Shown here one piece after another: positions 15,266 to 27,200 of a DNA stretch of 64,000 nt. The notes beneath the pieces were generated by a model, which was not told the origin of the DNA, did no database searches, and saw nothing but the letters and a program-made list of their open reading frames with translations. The position numbers and the translations under genes are program-made. Source of the stretch: an uncultured Elusimicrobia bacterium (GTDB taxonomy: Bacteria > Elusimicrobiota > Endomicrobiia > Endomicrobiales > CAIRNS01); NCBI GenBank assembly GCA_903880015.1, contig CAIRNS010000028.1:1-64000 (forward strand), written 5' to 3'. Every line of letters begins with the position of its first letter. Within the stretch, counting starts at the first letter, position 1.

Positions 15266-18200
15266 ATGAGTAATAAATATTCTTTCCATAAACTTACCGC
15301 GATCCTGACGCTCGGGGCATTCTCGTTCTCATCTATTCTTGCCGAACCACTCTTAAGCGTTACCAGTATTGTCGAAGACCGCGCGAAAGAGGTGTCTCTG
15401 TCCGCAAAGATCAACCAGGAGACGCTCCCTCTTAACCTTGGCAGGATCGTAGAAAGTGCTTCGAACGGATCGGACGCTCTGGTCATACTTGTTCAAGACC
15501 TGCATTGCCATCCGCAGGTCCAGAAGAATATTGCCGGCATTCTCGCCTATTTTGAAGGACAGCATCATCTCTCGGGGATCTTTGCCGAAGGCGCGCCGGC
15601 GGGAAAGGTAGATACGACGCTGCTTACGACGCTCCCCGACAAAAAAATACAGGCTCAGGTTTTGAAGGATTTTCTGGAGAAGGGACTTATAAGCGGAGTG
15701 GAGTATTACGCCGTTACCGCGGCCCCGGACAAGCTGTACGGCCTTGAACAATGGGATGTGTATCAATCCAATCTTGCCCGGATCAAGAAAATATTTTCAG
15801 AGCAAGCTGACGCGCCCCGCGTGACCCTCGAGCTGTCATCGCGCGTTCGAGAATTGAAAGAGCGCTATTGTTCCCGCAAGGCTAAACGGATCGAGAGATT
15901 TGTCGATGCGTATATCGCGGACGTTCCGGCGAACTACAAACGGATCTACAGCCTGGCGCGCAAGGTAAACACCGATGTGAAGGAATATCCTAATTTTTAC
16001 CGATATTTGCAGATCGCGGAGCGCAAGAAAGCCATCCGCGAGCACCAGCTTAACAAGGAGTTAAAAAGCTACCTCAAGGATTTGCGGGGTATCGTCCCCT
16101 TTGCTATCTTCCAGCAGCTTACCAGCAAATTGCGCGACACCGGGTCTAACGACTCCTACCGATCCCTGGTTGAAGTGGCGAATATATATACACCCGAGTT
16201 GAGCGTATACTATCCTCAGTTGGCCAATTTTTTTCAAGTCATACAGCTCAATCATCGTGTTAACCCCATCAACCTTGTGTTGGAGGAACGTGATTTTAAA
16301 CGGGACCTGCTTGCCCGATATGCGGCCAGTCCCCTGGAAAGGGAAATACTGTTCATCGATGAGATGGCCCGTCGGCTCAATGACTATGCGGCCCTTAAGA
16401 TGTCCCCGGAGGAATTCAAATATTTTTCCCGCAATAAAGGCCCGTTCAAAGCCCTGCTCGTCAAGTACTTTGGATATGAGGATGTGAAAGACGCAGTGGC
16501 CCTGATCGATAACGATGACCTGAACCAGTATTTTACGACAAATCTCAACCGCGACACTATCTTCCTCAACAACTTGACCCGGAACATCGGCGCTCTCCCG
16601 CTGTCAACCGATCCTTTTCGGGCAACCCGCGACGAAAACCTGCTCGGCAGACTGGATAGTTTCAAAACTATCTATGTTGCGATAACCGGCGGATTCCATG
16701 CCGACCTGGCCGCCCAATTGGATCGTGCGGGCATTTCGTACGTAAGCATCGTGCCGAACGTGACCCAGAACTATGACGAAACGATCTACCGAAAACTGCT
16801 CGCCGGGAAACTCAATATCGCTGATATCGCCTCCTCAGCTTTCGCGCCGGCGCTTCTCGCCCTGGGTATGGAGCCGGGAACACTCAACGCATTTCTCTGG
16901 AAGTGGTACAAGGACGCGGTCAGCGGCGGTTTTTCTCCCCGCAGCGTGTATGAAGATATTAAGGGATGGATAGACGCGAACCACATTATGGCGTCTGTTT
17001 CGGTAAAAGAAGATGAGGCTGCGGGCACGTATGTTCTGGAGATCAATGGGCAAGAATACCCCTTTGCCCGTACAAACGGCGCCGGGTACGAGCCGGTCGC
17101 AGTTCCCGACGGATCAGCGTTTGATGCAGATGCGGACGGCGATCCGTCTTTCGCTGAAGCAGTATTCACACTTCCCGTTCCACCGGCCCCTACTATCAGG
17201 AAACCCGTGTCCGGCCGCAATAAAAGCGGGTTAGCTGCAATTCTAAAAAACGTGCGCACTACTCTCTATCTGCGGGGTTTCTGGCCCTTGTCGCTGCCGA
17301 AAATTGATCTTTCGAAAGGAAAGATACTTTTGTTCATCACGGCTCTTTATCTTGCGTTCAGCATGGCGGTGATGCCGTTCACATCGAATACGGCGCATGC
17401 CGCTGCTTTGAATCCTCGTACGCCTTCCGTACAGGTATACAATGATCCACTGTATGGATCACCCCATTCGGTCTCAGACATTACGGCCGTCCAGATATCC
17501 GGGAACTCCCCGCGCAGTCCAGCGCGATCAGCAACCCTTGCGCCGGCAGCTCCTGTCATGCCGGGATCAGCCGTCGCGCAGGCAAAGGCTCCCGGTGTAC
17601 GGGATCCGGCAACAGCATTGCGCGGAGCGGGGGTGTATCATGAAGCTGATAGTGGTATTCCTTCTGGTTATTTGAACATATATACTGATCCTGCGGACCC
17701 GGACGTGCATTTTTTGACGTCACGAGACAGGATGATCTATCTCATGCAGATCCATGGAACCGTGTACCAGTTTGCTTTCTATGGTACCGAAGGCCAGATG
17801 GTAAGAGCCGCGGGGATTATCGGTAATGACTCTGATCATAATGACACTGTCGGCCCGGCAAATGCCCGGATATGGAACATAGACACAGACAAACGAATGG
17901 GCGGCAGGTTGTATGAAGGCCGGGGTGTGCTGGTGCCGTTGGCAGATCCCGGTTTGATCGGTAATCCGGACGCGATCCTCGCGGCGGAGGATTTTTTCGG
18001 CCAGCCCGGGGTCACCGCGCGCGTAACGGGCAAAACAACAATAGTGTATATAAACGGCAAGGAGTACGTGTATGTTCCGGGCGCGTTGTCGATCGACTGG
18101 ATCACGGGGGAAATGGATTTGACGCCCACGCCGGCCGACGTGTTCGATCCCATCGCCGCGCCGAAGGTCAAGCTGATAGAAATTCAGAGTTCGCAGGTTG

Positions 18201-21200
18201 CCGGGTACACCAAAGTGTATTATGATCAGCACCGGTCAAACTCCGGCGTATGGATGAGCCCTGACGGAAAAATGATGGTCAGGGAATTGGATGGCCATTT
18301 TTACGATGTGGGCAATATGGGGTATGACGCGTTGATGCTCGATGAAATAGGGATGAAAGGCAACGACCGTGACAGTGACGGACGCATTGATCCGCCGTAT
18401 GCAAAAGCCGCCCTGTTGAACAATCATATTTACCACGGCTGTGGCAAGCTTGTCCCGGTGTTGGAGGACATTACCGATCCTGCCGTCCAGTATTCTGAGT
18501 ATGCTGTAGAGGATATATACGCGGAACCAGGAATTGAAACGAGGGTTGTAAGCTATCGCCTGCCTGGTGGTACTATCAATGTCACCCAGGTTAAATACCA
18601 CGGTGTTTGGTATCGTTATATCCCGGGAGAATTCAATCGCCCTCCTGCCGCAACTGCTGCGGCAACTCAGAGCCCCGCTCAACAAACCGCCGCGGCTCAG
18701 CCGACTGCACAAGCACAGCTTTCCGCGCAACCGGGAGGAATTGCCCCGGCTCAACAACCACAGACTCCCGCACAATCAGGGGTTATTGCCCCGACTCAGC
18801 AACCACAACAAGCGGTGGTTCAGGCACCCGCGCAACCCGGGGCTGTTGCTCCGGCCGCAGTCAACAACGGGGCCTGGTTCAACAACATCATCAATTATCT
18901 CCAGAATAAGTTCGCCTGGGTCATCGGCGCGGCGCTGATCGTTACAGCGATGATATTTGGAAAGCTTAGAAATAAAAAAGACGTGATCGGAAACATTGCT
19001 GATGCGCCTGAGGGCCCTCTGCCGGACTACTCCCCGAACGAGAAGTATTTGCGGAGCGAATACCAGGCAGCCTTTGACGCGCTCGAGGGCGAAATGCCTG
19101 ATTTGATCATGGTCATGACAGATAATAATCCCGCAAAGGCTCAATGGTGCAGGGAGTATTTCGGCAGCAGGCAGGGAGCTCTCAAAGAAGTCCCGTTCGA
19201 GGTGGTGAGCGCGCCGGGACAAGATACCGGCCGTACGTTGATGGAGGTATTCAATACGCTGCGGCAGGAGAAGTTTGAAGAACTTGCTGTACGCTATCCC
19301 GCCTTGCGCGGCAAGAGGCCGGATCAACTTTCTGTGGTCATTTTGAATGTTGACGGGCTTGACCTTAACACCTTCAGTCGTTCTCTCCCGGCAACAGCAC
19401 GGGGAAAAACTATTACACCGCTTGATCTTTCCCTGGCCAACGGCATTCGTTCCACACAGAAACTGCGGGAACAGGGGCGGGGAGGGATGGTTGTCATGAA
19501 TCCCGGCGCCGCCTATGTGGGGCCGATGACCCGTACGGGAGACATCACCCTGGTTGGCGCCAATGTCAGCTACGAACAAATGCTGCAGCAGCAGCTGCCG
19601 CTTATGATCAATAATGGTCGGGTTCGCAAACTCTACCATAAATTTAACGACACCCAGATCGAGAACGCGCTGGAAAAAACAGCCCTCACCGGCATGTACC
19701 ACCTGAGCAACATGAAGCTTAAACAGATGCAAACGTTTACCGGGAACATGATCCTGAGCTTTGATACCCCCGCCAAATACCAGCAGTTCATGGAGTTCGC
19801 GGAGATCGTGTGTGCCCAGGTGAACGCCACGTACCGCAACAAATCACCGCCGCAGTTCGATATGTTCACTCATCTTTTGATCCCTCTGGTCATGAACTCC
19901 AACGGTGAAAATCCCACCGGATTTTTTATAAAACTTCGTGATGCCTTCGGCGATGAGAACGACCGCGACTTCTATAAAGATTTCTACCAGGACCTGTTCC
20001 TCTTGTACCGCCGGTTGTTCCCTCAGCACTTCAAGAATATTCAGATGACCGCCTTTGTGCCATCTGACGCGGTATATACTCCCATCTCTGATGCAAACCA
20101 TCCCTCCGTCTCGTCTACGCGGGACCAACTGCTTTCATTACAGCATGCTTCTCAGGAAGCCGCGCCCGCGCCTCCCGCCATAACCAGTAAAAAACTGCAA
20201 ATAAGAAATATTCTCATCTTTTCCCTCACCAGCATGGCGGTCGCGCTGGTTATCAACGGTATCGCCCTCGCGGTGATACCCGCCGGCGCGGCGCTGCTGA
20301 TGATCAAAGGCAGGCCGTCGAACAAGCTGCGGTTTTCGGACGCTTTCGTTTTCAGCGCGGCCCTTCTTTCGGTAACGCTGGCGGCGGCAGGAGTGTTGCA
20401 GCTTGCGTTATTGGTCGCCGGTTCAACGCTGGTAGTTTTGATCAGCACCTTCCTTAACGGCCGGAGACAGCAACGCAGCAGGGCGGCGGCGCTTGCCTTT
20501 ACGCCCTCTGCACCCTCGCGTGTTCAGCATACGGAAAACAGCGAAAGTAGCACTACCGCGGGTGTTTCCACTCCTCTTGACAAGTCTCGTGAACTGATTG
20601 AGGAGTGGGGCCAGCTTCTGCTTAATATTAAAGCGAGCGCGCAAGACTATGACAGTATGTTGTTAAAGGCTAAAAAGGTAATGCAGCTGACGCTCCTTTC
20701 AAAAAAATCATTCGGCCCCAATACTCGGCCTACCGCAATGCTATACCGGCGGTTGGCTGAGCTTGCCCTTGAAACTGAGCGCCGGATCGCCGTTGAACGG
20801 CAAGATACCCCGTTGCCAAAGAGTGAACTCGGGGCGCTGGATCCTCTGCGCGATCAGTTCGTCAGCGTGCATCTTTACGCCATTGAGTATCTTCACGCGC
20901 TGGATTTCTCCGCAAACCTGGAAACGCTTTCCAGCTACATCTATCATAAGCAAAACTGGATGGAGCGTTCAGGACTCATGCCCCTTAACCGGTTGATCCA
21001 TGGTATGACGCGGGGCATTTCGGTCTCACGCCGGTCGCTCCAGGAACAGACCCGGCGCGTGGCAGGCATCGGAAATTTCATCGTTGGTCCCGATAATCCT
21101 CTCTATGATCATTCCGTTACCGCGGCCGAAATAAACGAGTATGTTCACAGTCTTATCAGCAAGAATTCCCGTTATAATGTCGGGATATTTGAGTCATGGT

Positions 21201-24200
21201 ACAACCGCAAAGGACTGCAGAGGACCATATCGATCGTGACCGGGTTGCAATCCCTGCTGGTAGCAGTACCCGTACTTTTGACCGGGAATGTCGGCATGCT
21301 GGCTGCCTACGGCGGCACAGCGGGTTTTATCGTTATCGGGATCCTTATTCCTCTGGCGACAGGATTGGGATTAAAGATATACCTGCATTGGCACTTCATA
21401 CGCAAGGGTAGTAACAACTCGTTCTACGAGGCGCATACACAGGCATCAAGCCGTCTCCTGACCGGTTCTCCGGCATTGAAAACGTCGCTCGAGCGGGCTA
21501 TCTCCCGCAAAGGTCGTTTGAGCGAAGCACAGAATATCATCGTCAAGAAGGAAGAAAACGGAAAAACGATCTTTGATGTCGCTCAGGGGTGCCTTGATGA
21601 ATGGGAAGATATTCTGCAGCAGTCCGCGGGTTCTGCGCTCACAGAAAATGATCTGCGCAGAATCAGGGACAACGCGCTGGAGGTAATGCGAGTCCTGCCG
21701 TTGACCGCTGCGTCGCTCCAGTCTCCCACTATCGAACAAACGGTCTTTGTGTACAATAGATTCATTGAGCTGACGGAAAAAACTTCAGTGATGATACTGG
21801 TGCTTGACGAAACAACGAAAAACGAAGCCGGTCCGGAAATATCTTCCATAAAAGAGATATATGAGTACGCCATCGAATATTTTTCCATTTTGGAACAAGC
21901 GACAAATATTGCCATATTATCTACGTACCGGATTCCAAAAAATGCGCCGTGGTACATACTGGAGCGGCTACATGTAATGGATCTGGTTCGCATATTATTC
22001 TTCATAGGCCCCGGGATCACCGTTTCGAAAAACCGGATTTTCTCCTCGCTGGCGCGTCTGACAACATTGGGCAACACCATTAAGCCCGGGCTCTATGCGA
22101 ATTCTACTTCGAGTATAGCCGTCGGAATATCCCGGGACATTGAGGCCCAGCGCAACAGTGAGTATTTTGAAGTCGGCATAACTGATCTTTGGAAAGTTAG
22201 TAAGATGCTCCGAAAGTTCCAGCCAATCGCCGTTTTGATCGTTCCGGCGCTGGAAATGGTTTTCTTTTCCATGCCGCTGACCTGGTCGGTTTTTGTATCA
22301 TTTTTTGTGATGGGGCTTGGCCTCTCGCTGGTGTTTCACTGGGTACCTATCCTGAGTAATTGGTTGGGAATAAAATACGTGCCTCATAAAAAGCTTTTGG
22401 CCGCGTTGAGCGCAGTATCGCCCGAAGGCAATGTTCACTCCGCCCGGGATGCCATTTTGCAAAAAGAATACGATGAACTAAGTTCAGTCATGGATCCGGG
22501 AAAAACGATGCCGGACCTGGTGCTGGTCATGACCGGGTCAAACAACCAGCAGCAAGGTTTCATGGACTATTTTGAGGCTAACATGCCCGCGTCGCTCTCT
22601 CCTGTTCCCTGTGGGTTCATCTCCACTTCAGGGGAGGGAACGGGCAGGCCAATCCTTGACGCGTTCGATTTCTTCGCGTCGGTCCGCTGGGAGGAACTGA
22701 GGGATCGTTACCCTCAGCTTAAGGGTAAAGATGTCTCTGATCTCAGGATAGTTGTTATCAATGTTGACGGCTCGGACCGGGACACATTAAGCCAGCCTCT
22801 CCCGCTGCAAGTCGACGGTAAAGAGCTGACCCCGCTGGACCTTGCGCTGTATAACGGGGTGCGGGCGGTCCAAGGCCTGGCCCAGGAGAACCGCGCCGGT
22901 ATGGTTATTCAGGATCCCAGTACCGTCTACCTGGGCCCCCTGAAGCGGACGGGCGACATTACTATGATCGGTTCGACGGTGGGGTATGGCCAGATGCTGG
23001 AACAGGGATCGACCCTTCTGTTGAGGGATTTTAATTCCGGCAGGGTGCGCAAACTTTTTCACGCGTATGATGACGCCAAGATCCAGAACATGCTGGCAAA
23101 GAAAACGCTGCGCGGGCTGTATCAGTTAGATAATAAAAATGTGGGACAGATGCAGGCGCTTACGGGTGATATGATCATCAGTTTTGACGAAGCCGCGAAG
23201 TTCGAAAAGTTCATGAAGTTTTTTACCCTGGTGCGCAAGCAGGTTATACTGCCGTATCGCGGGCAGGCCCCGCCTGATTTCGACTTTATCCTGCACCTGA
23301 TGATACCGTATGTCATGCTTTACAATAAAGATGATCCGATGGGCATGTACGCGAAGCTGGAAGAAACCTTCGCGGCGTTCGGCGACCGCAACCACTTCGA
23401 AGAGTTTTATTGGGATCTGTTCAGGTTGTATGAAGATCTGTACGCAGCCATTGGCAATGGTATCGAGATCAACGCGTCCATCGGGACGGAATCTGTCTTT
23501 ACGAGTATATACTGCCAGCCGGGTAGAGGCCAGAATGCTTTAGAAGAACAGCTGGGCCGCCTGTCAAACGTCACCGATTCGGGCAGCGCCCGGCCGCGGC
23601 GCTTCACTCAATTTGGTTCCCCGCGCGATCGGGGCCGGGGAAAACCGGGTGGAAATAATTTGATCGCTCTGCAGCCTTCTTTAAGTGAAGAAGAGGAAGC
23701 CTTTACGCGAAAAAAACGGGACGTCAACGCCATTTTTCTGACTGTTTCACAAGCCCTTCCTAATTCGAACATTTCCATTACGGCTGAACTTGAGAAAATT
23801 AAGGATGAAGGACAGCTTTCGCGGTATATTTCCAGGGTTATCAGCGGTCTGGACACGTATCTGCGCCCCCGCGCGAAAGATCCCGTCATCATTGACGCCA
23901 TACAACGGTTGGGATCTATCGTGACTGAATTGACGAAAACAAAAATTGTTCCAATTTCGGGTCAAGGCCGCGCCCTTGGCTCGCGGGGTTCTGAGAATAT
24001 GTCAGCTTCGCGGCCGCGGCCGGATGCCCCGGGCCTGCCGGCCAGCGAGTTGAACGAACAAAAACGTTTGGTTCTCGAACAGCTAAAAGAATTGGGCGTT
24101 CTGAGGGCGCGCGAGGGCGGCATACCGGCGAGCCTAATGAGATACAGCGTTGAAACCATTAAACGGCGCGCGGCGGTCCTGATGGCGCAGGGACAACCTT

Positions 24201-27200
24201 TAAACACCTCAACCATCCGTACTCAGGAGACGCGTGAACAAGCGAAAGAGCTTGCCCGCCTTGAAGCGGCAAAGAGCGCGGGCACGTATGATGAATCCGA
24301 CTTTAGTCACGCCGTGCGTTCCGCGGGGGAAATGCTGCAGAAAATACAGAACCCTCTGGTCCTGCCCGCGATAGTGAAGCATGAGATCGCGCAGGGGTTA
24401 TCGACTGAAGATCAGAAGTGGCTCACGTCGCGCGCCCCTTTGCTCGCGGAAAGATCGGCGGTATTCGTCATGAGCGGTACCGATGATACCGCGATCGCTC
24501 AGATGCGCGGTTGTGCCGTTCTTGGGATGAACGTCATCGGCGTTTCTCTACTTGAACCGGACGCTTCGCGTGAACAGCTGAGAGGGTACGCGTACGATGA
24601 TGGCCGGGGGCAGTGGAAAAACTATATGATAAATGTCCCCGTTGAAGGGGTGGACGTCGGGGTAAAAGTCTGGGCCGAACCGCGCTGGAATGATTCAAAC
24701 CCCCTGGTGGTGCTGCATCTGGAATTGTTATCTGAGCAAGAACAGATGACTCCTCGGGCTAAGGATATTGCCCGCCTCATGGCGGTGAACAGCCCTGATG
24801 ATCCGGAACGCAAGACATATGAACAGATACTGCGCGGCCGGGGCGCCTTGTCCGTTATCTCTGAGGGGCGTCCAGAATTTAAAGAGTGGGTTACGAGCTT
24901 TGATCTGCCGCACAAGGATTTTAGTGTCGCGGTGGTGCAGATGAACGGCGCGGACAGTATCTTCGCGTCGCCGCGAGCTGTTGACGATGGTTATACCAGC
25001 GACATGGAACTCAACAAAATAGTGTATAGCCTTAACCTGTACAATGGCGATGTTGTCACTGCAAAGGCCATGGACAGAAAGACAGCGGAGCGGGTGGGTG
25101 TGCCCGCGAACCTTTTGGAATATTTCGCGGGAGATGTGGACCGGATAAAAGCGGGACTGGTAACCGCGGATGTTTCGAGTTTTGTATCGGATAGCGAAGG
25201 TTCTTCAATGAAATTTTACCTCCTCTATCCGGAGTGGAATGGAACGGTATACGAATGCAGTTCCCTGAGTATGGCTGATTCTCCCGTCGCTATGGCGAAA
25301 CGCTATATCGAAGAGATGTGGATGCCGGCCCAGCCCCTTAAAATTGCCGTACCCGCTCCGGAAAGGACCGGTGTTTCCTCCCGGCAGGCGCAGGCAGCAT
25401 CACGGTTGGCTCCGGTAGTCAAACTTCACTCGTTAACCGACCTTGGCCGTATCGCGGCACGCATTAAAATGGAAACACCGGACGTTAACACAATCCTTCT
25501 GGAGCCTTTCTCGCTGCGGATAACCGCTGAAGATCACCTGTATGGAACGATAAGCGGCTACTGCGTCGATCCCGGGCTTGTCGACTGGAATACCGAAATA
25601 GCGCGCCTCGGCCTTGCCGGAAACGCCCGCGCGGACCTTTCTCGCGTATTGGAAAGCGCTGAGCCCTCGCAGAACATCGGCGAAATGGCGCAGGAACTAA
25701 ATCGCTTCTATGTGGCGCTGCAATGCTATCAGGCTCTCATGAAAAATATGCAGTTTAAAAATGAGTTTGAGCAATTCGTGAACAACCCCGAGTACGGCAG
25801 GGAAAGCGTTAATGCCGCCCGCTATCTTATGGCATACCGTATAATGGGAATGCCGCCCGCGAGCGCGCAGGAGATCACCGGCATTGCCAACGACCCCCGC
25901 AATCAGCAAAAGTGGCAGTTGTACGTTTCCGTATTCGCCTATATGTTTTTTGTCGCTCGCAACCAACTGCGCGCGGAGGTGGCTGCCGCTCATCAAAAAA
26001 ATATCAACGTGCTCTTTGATTATTCAGTTCTTACCGCTCGAAATTCAGCGGACGTCGTCTATCACGAAAGTTTTTTTAGCGAGAACAACGACAAGATTCT
26101 TATCTCTCCGGTTGTTGACGGCAAGATGCGCGGCGAGTTTGTCCTCAATAACGGCCGTTTGGATCCTGAAAACGGGTACGCTCCCACGAGCGCGGCGCTT
26201 CAGTACTGGATGCGAGAGTTCGGCTTTGACGGCGTCAAGATCTCCGGGATCAGTGCCTACGAAAGCGTCAGGGACGCCTATAATTCACCCACGGTGTTTT
26301 TTGCCCGGCTTGCCGGCGCGGCGCGCGGCGTGAAGCACGACGCGATCCTGGTCGTTGAACCGTTTATGGACCAGCGGCATGGCCACAACAGCAGCGGACT
26401 GGTTGACGCGTACACCCTCATTGATGTTACCGACAGGAATCAGTTGAATCGTCAGCGCATGAGTGACGAGATCGGCCGCCGGGGAAAAATATGGCTCCGC
26501 GTTTTGCCTTCAAATAAACATGTCTCAGACGCGTATGTGGACATGTGTAAACAGGCCCGGGAAGCGTCGCTGTCAGATTACGTCAGTTTCCCCCTAGAAC
26601 AGGAAGAAGGGGAGTATACAGACATAATCGGTTTCCTTCGCTCTATCATTGGGGACGCTGTTATGGGTAGTGAGCCGGTCAACGAGAAAGGCTATTTCGA
26701 TCAAGGATACGCGCAGTGCGGCGCCCTGCGCATTCCGGCATCCGCTCTCACGGCGCTCCAGACACGGCCCGTCGAAGAGTTTACTCTCCGCTCTCAAATT
26801 GGAACGGACACGCTCATGGATCTCCGGGTGCCCGGTTTGGCGGTACTGGGCGTGGCCTATCAGTTCTTAAAATCGGCGGGAGACCCGGGCAAACGATCAC
26901 TGGTCCACCACAGCCGCAATGACGATTTCTTTATCAAAGCGTTCGATGTGTTAGCGCGCGCCGGCGTCACTGAAAAAACCGCTCCGGAAATATGGGCGTA
27001 CTTGAACAGCCTCCACAGCCGGGCGCTGGCTTCGCCTGATGATGAAATGAAGGTAAACCGCACCATAGAGTTGTTCGGGTTCATGCAGGCGCTCCAGGAA
27101 GCGGTTTCTTATGCCGCTTATGTCAGTCGGGGAGGCACAGAACGGAGTGTTGATAAAAAAGTGTTCAAAAAACTGTTGGCTGCCGCCGATTCGTTTATCG

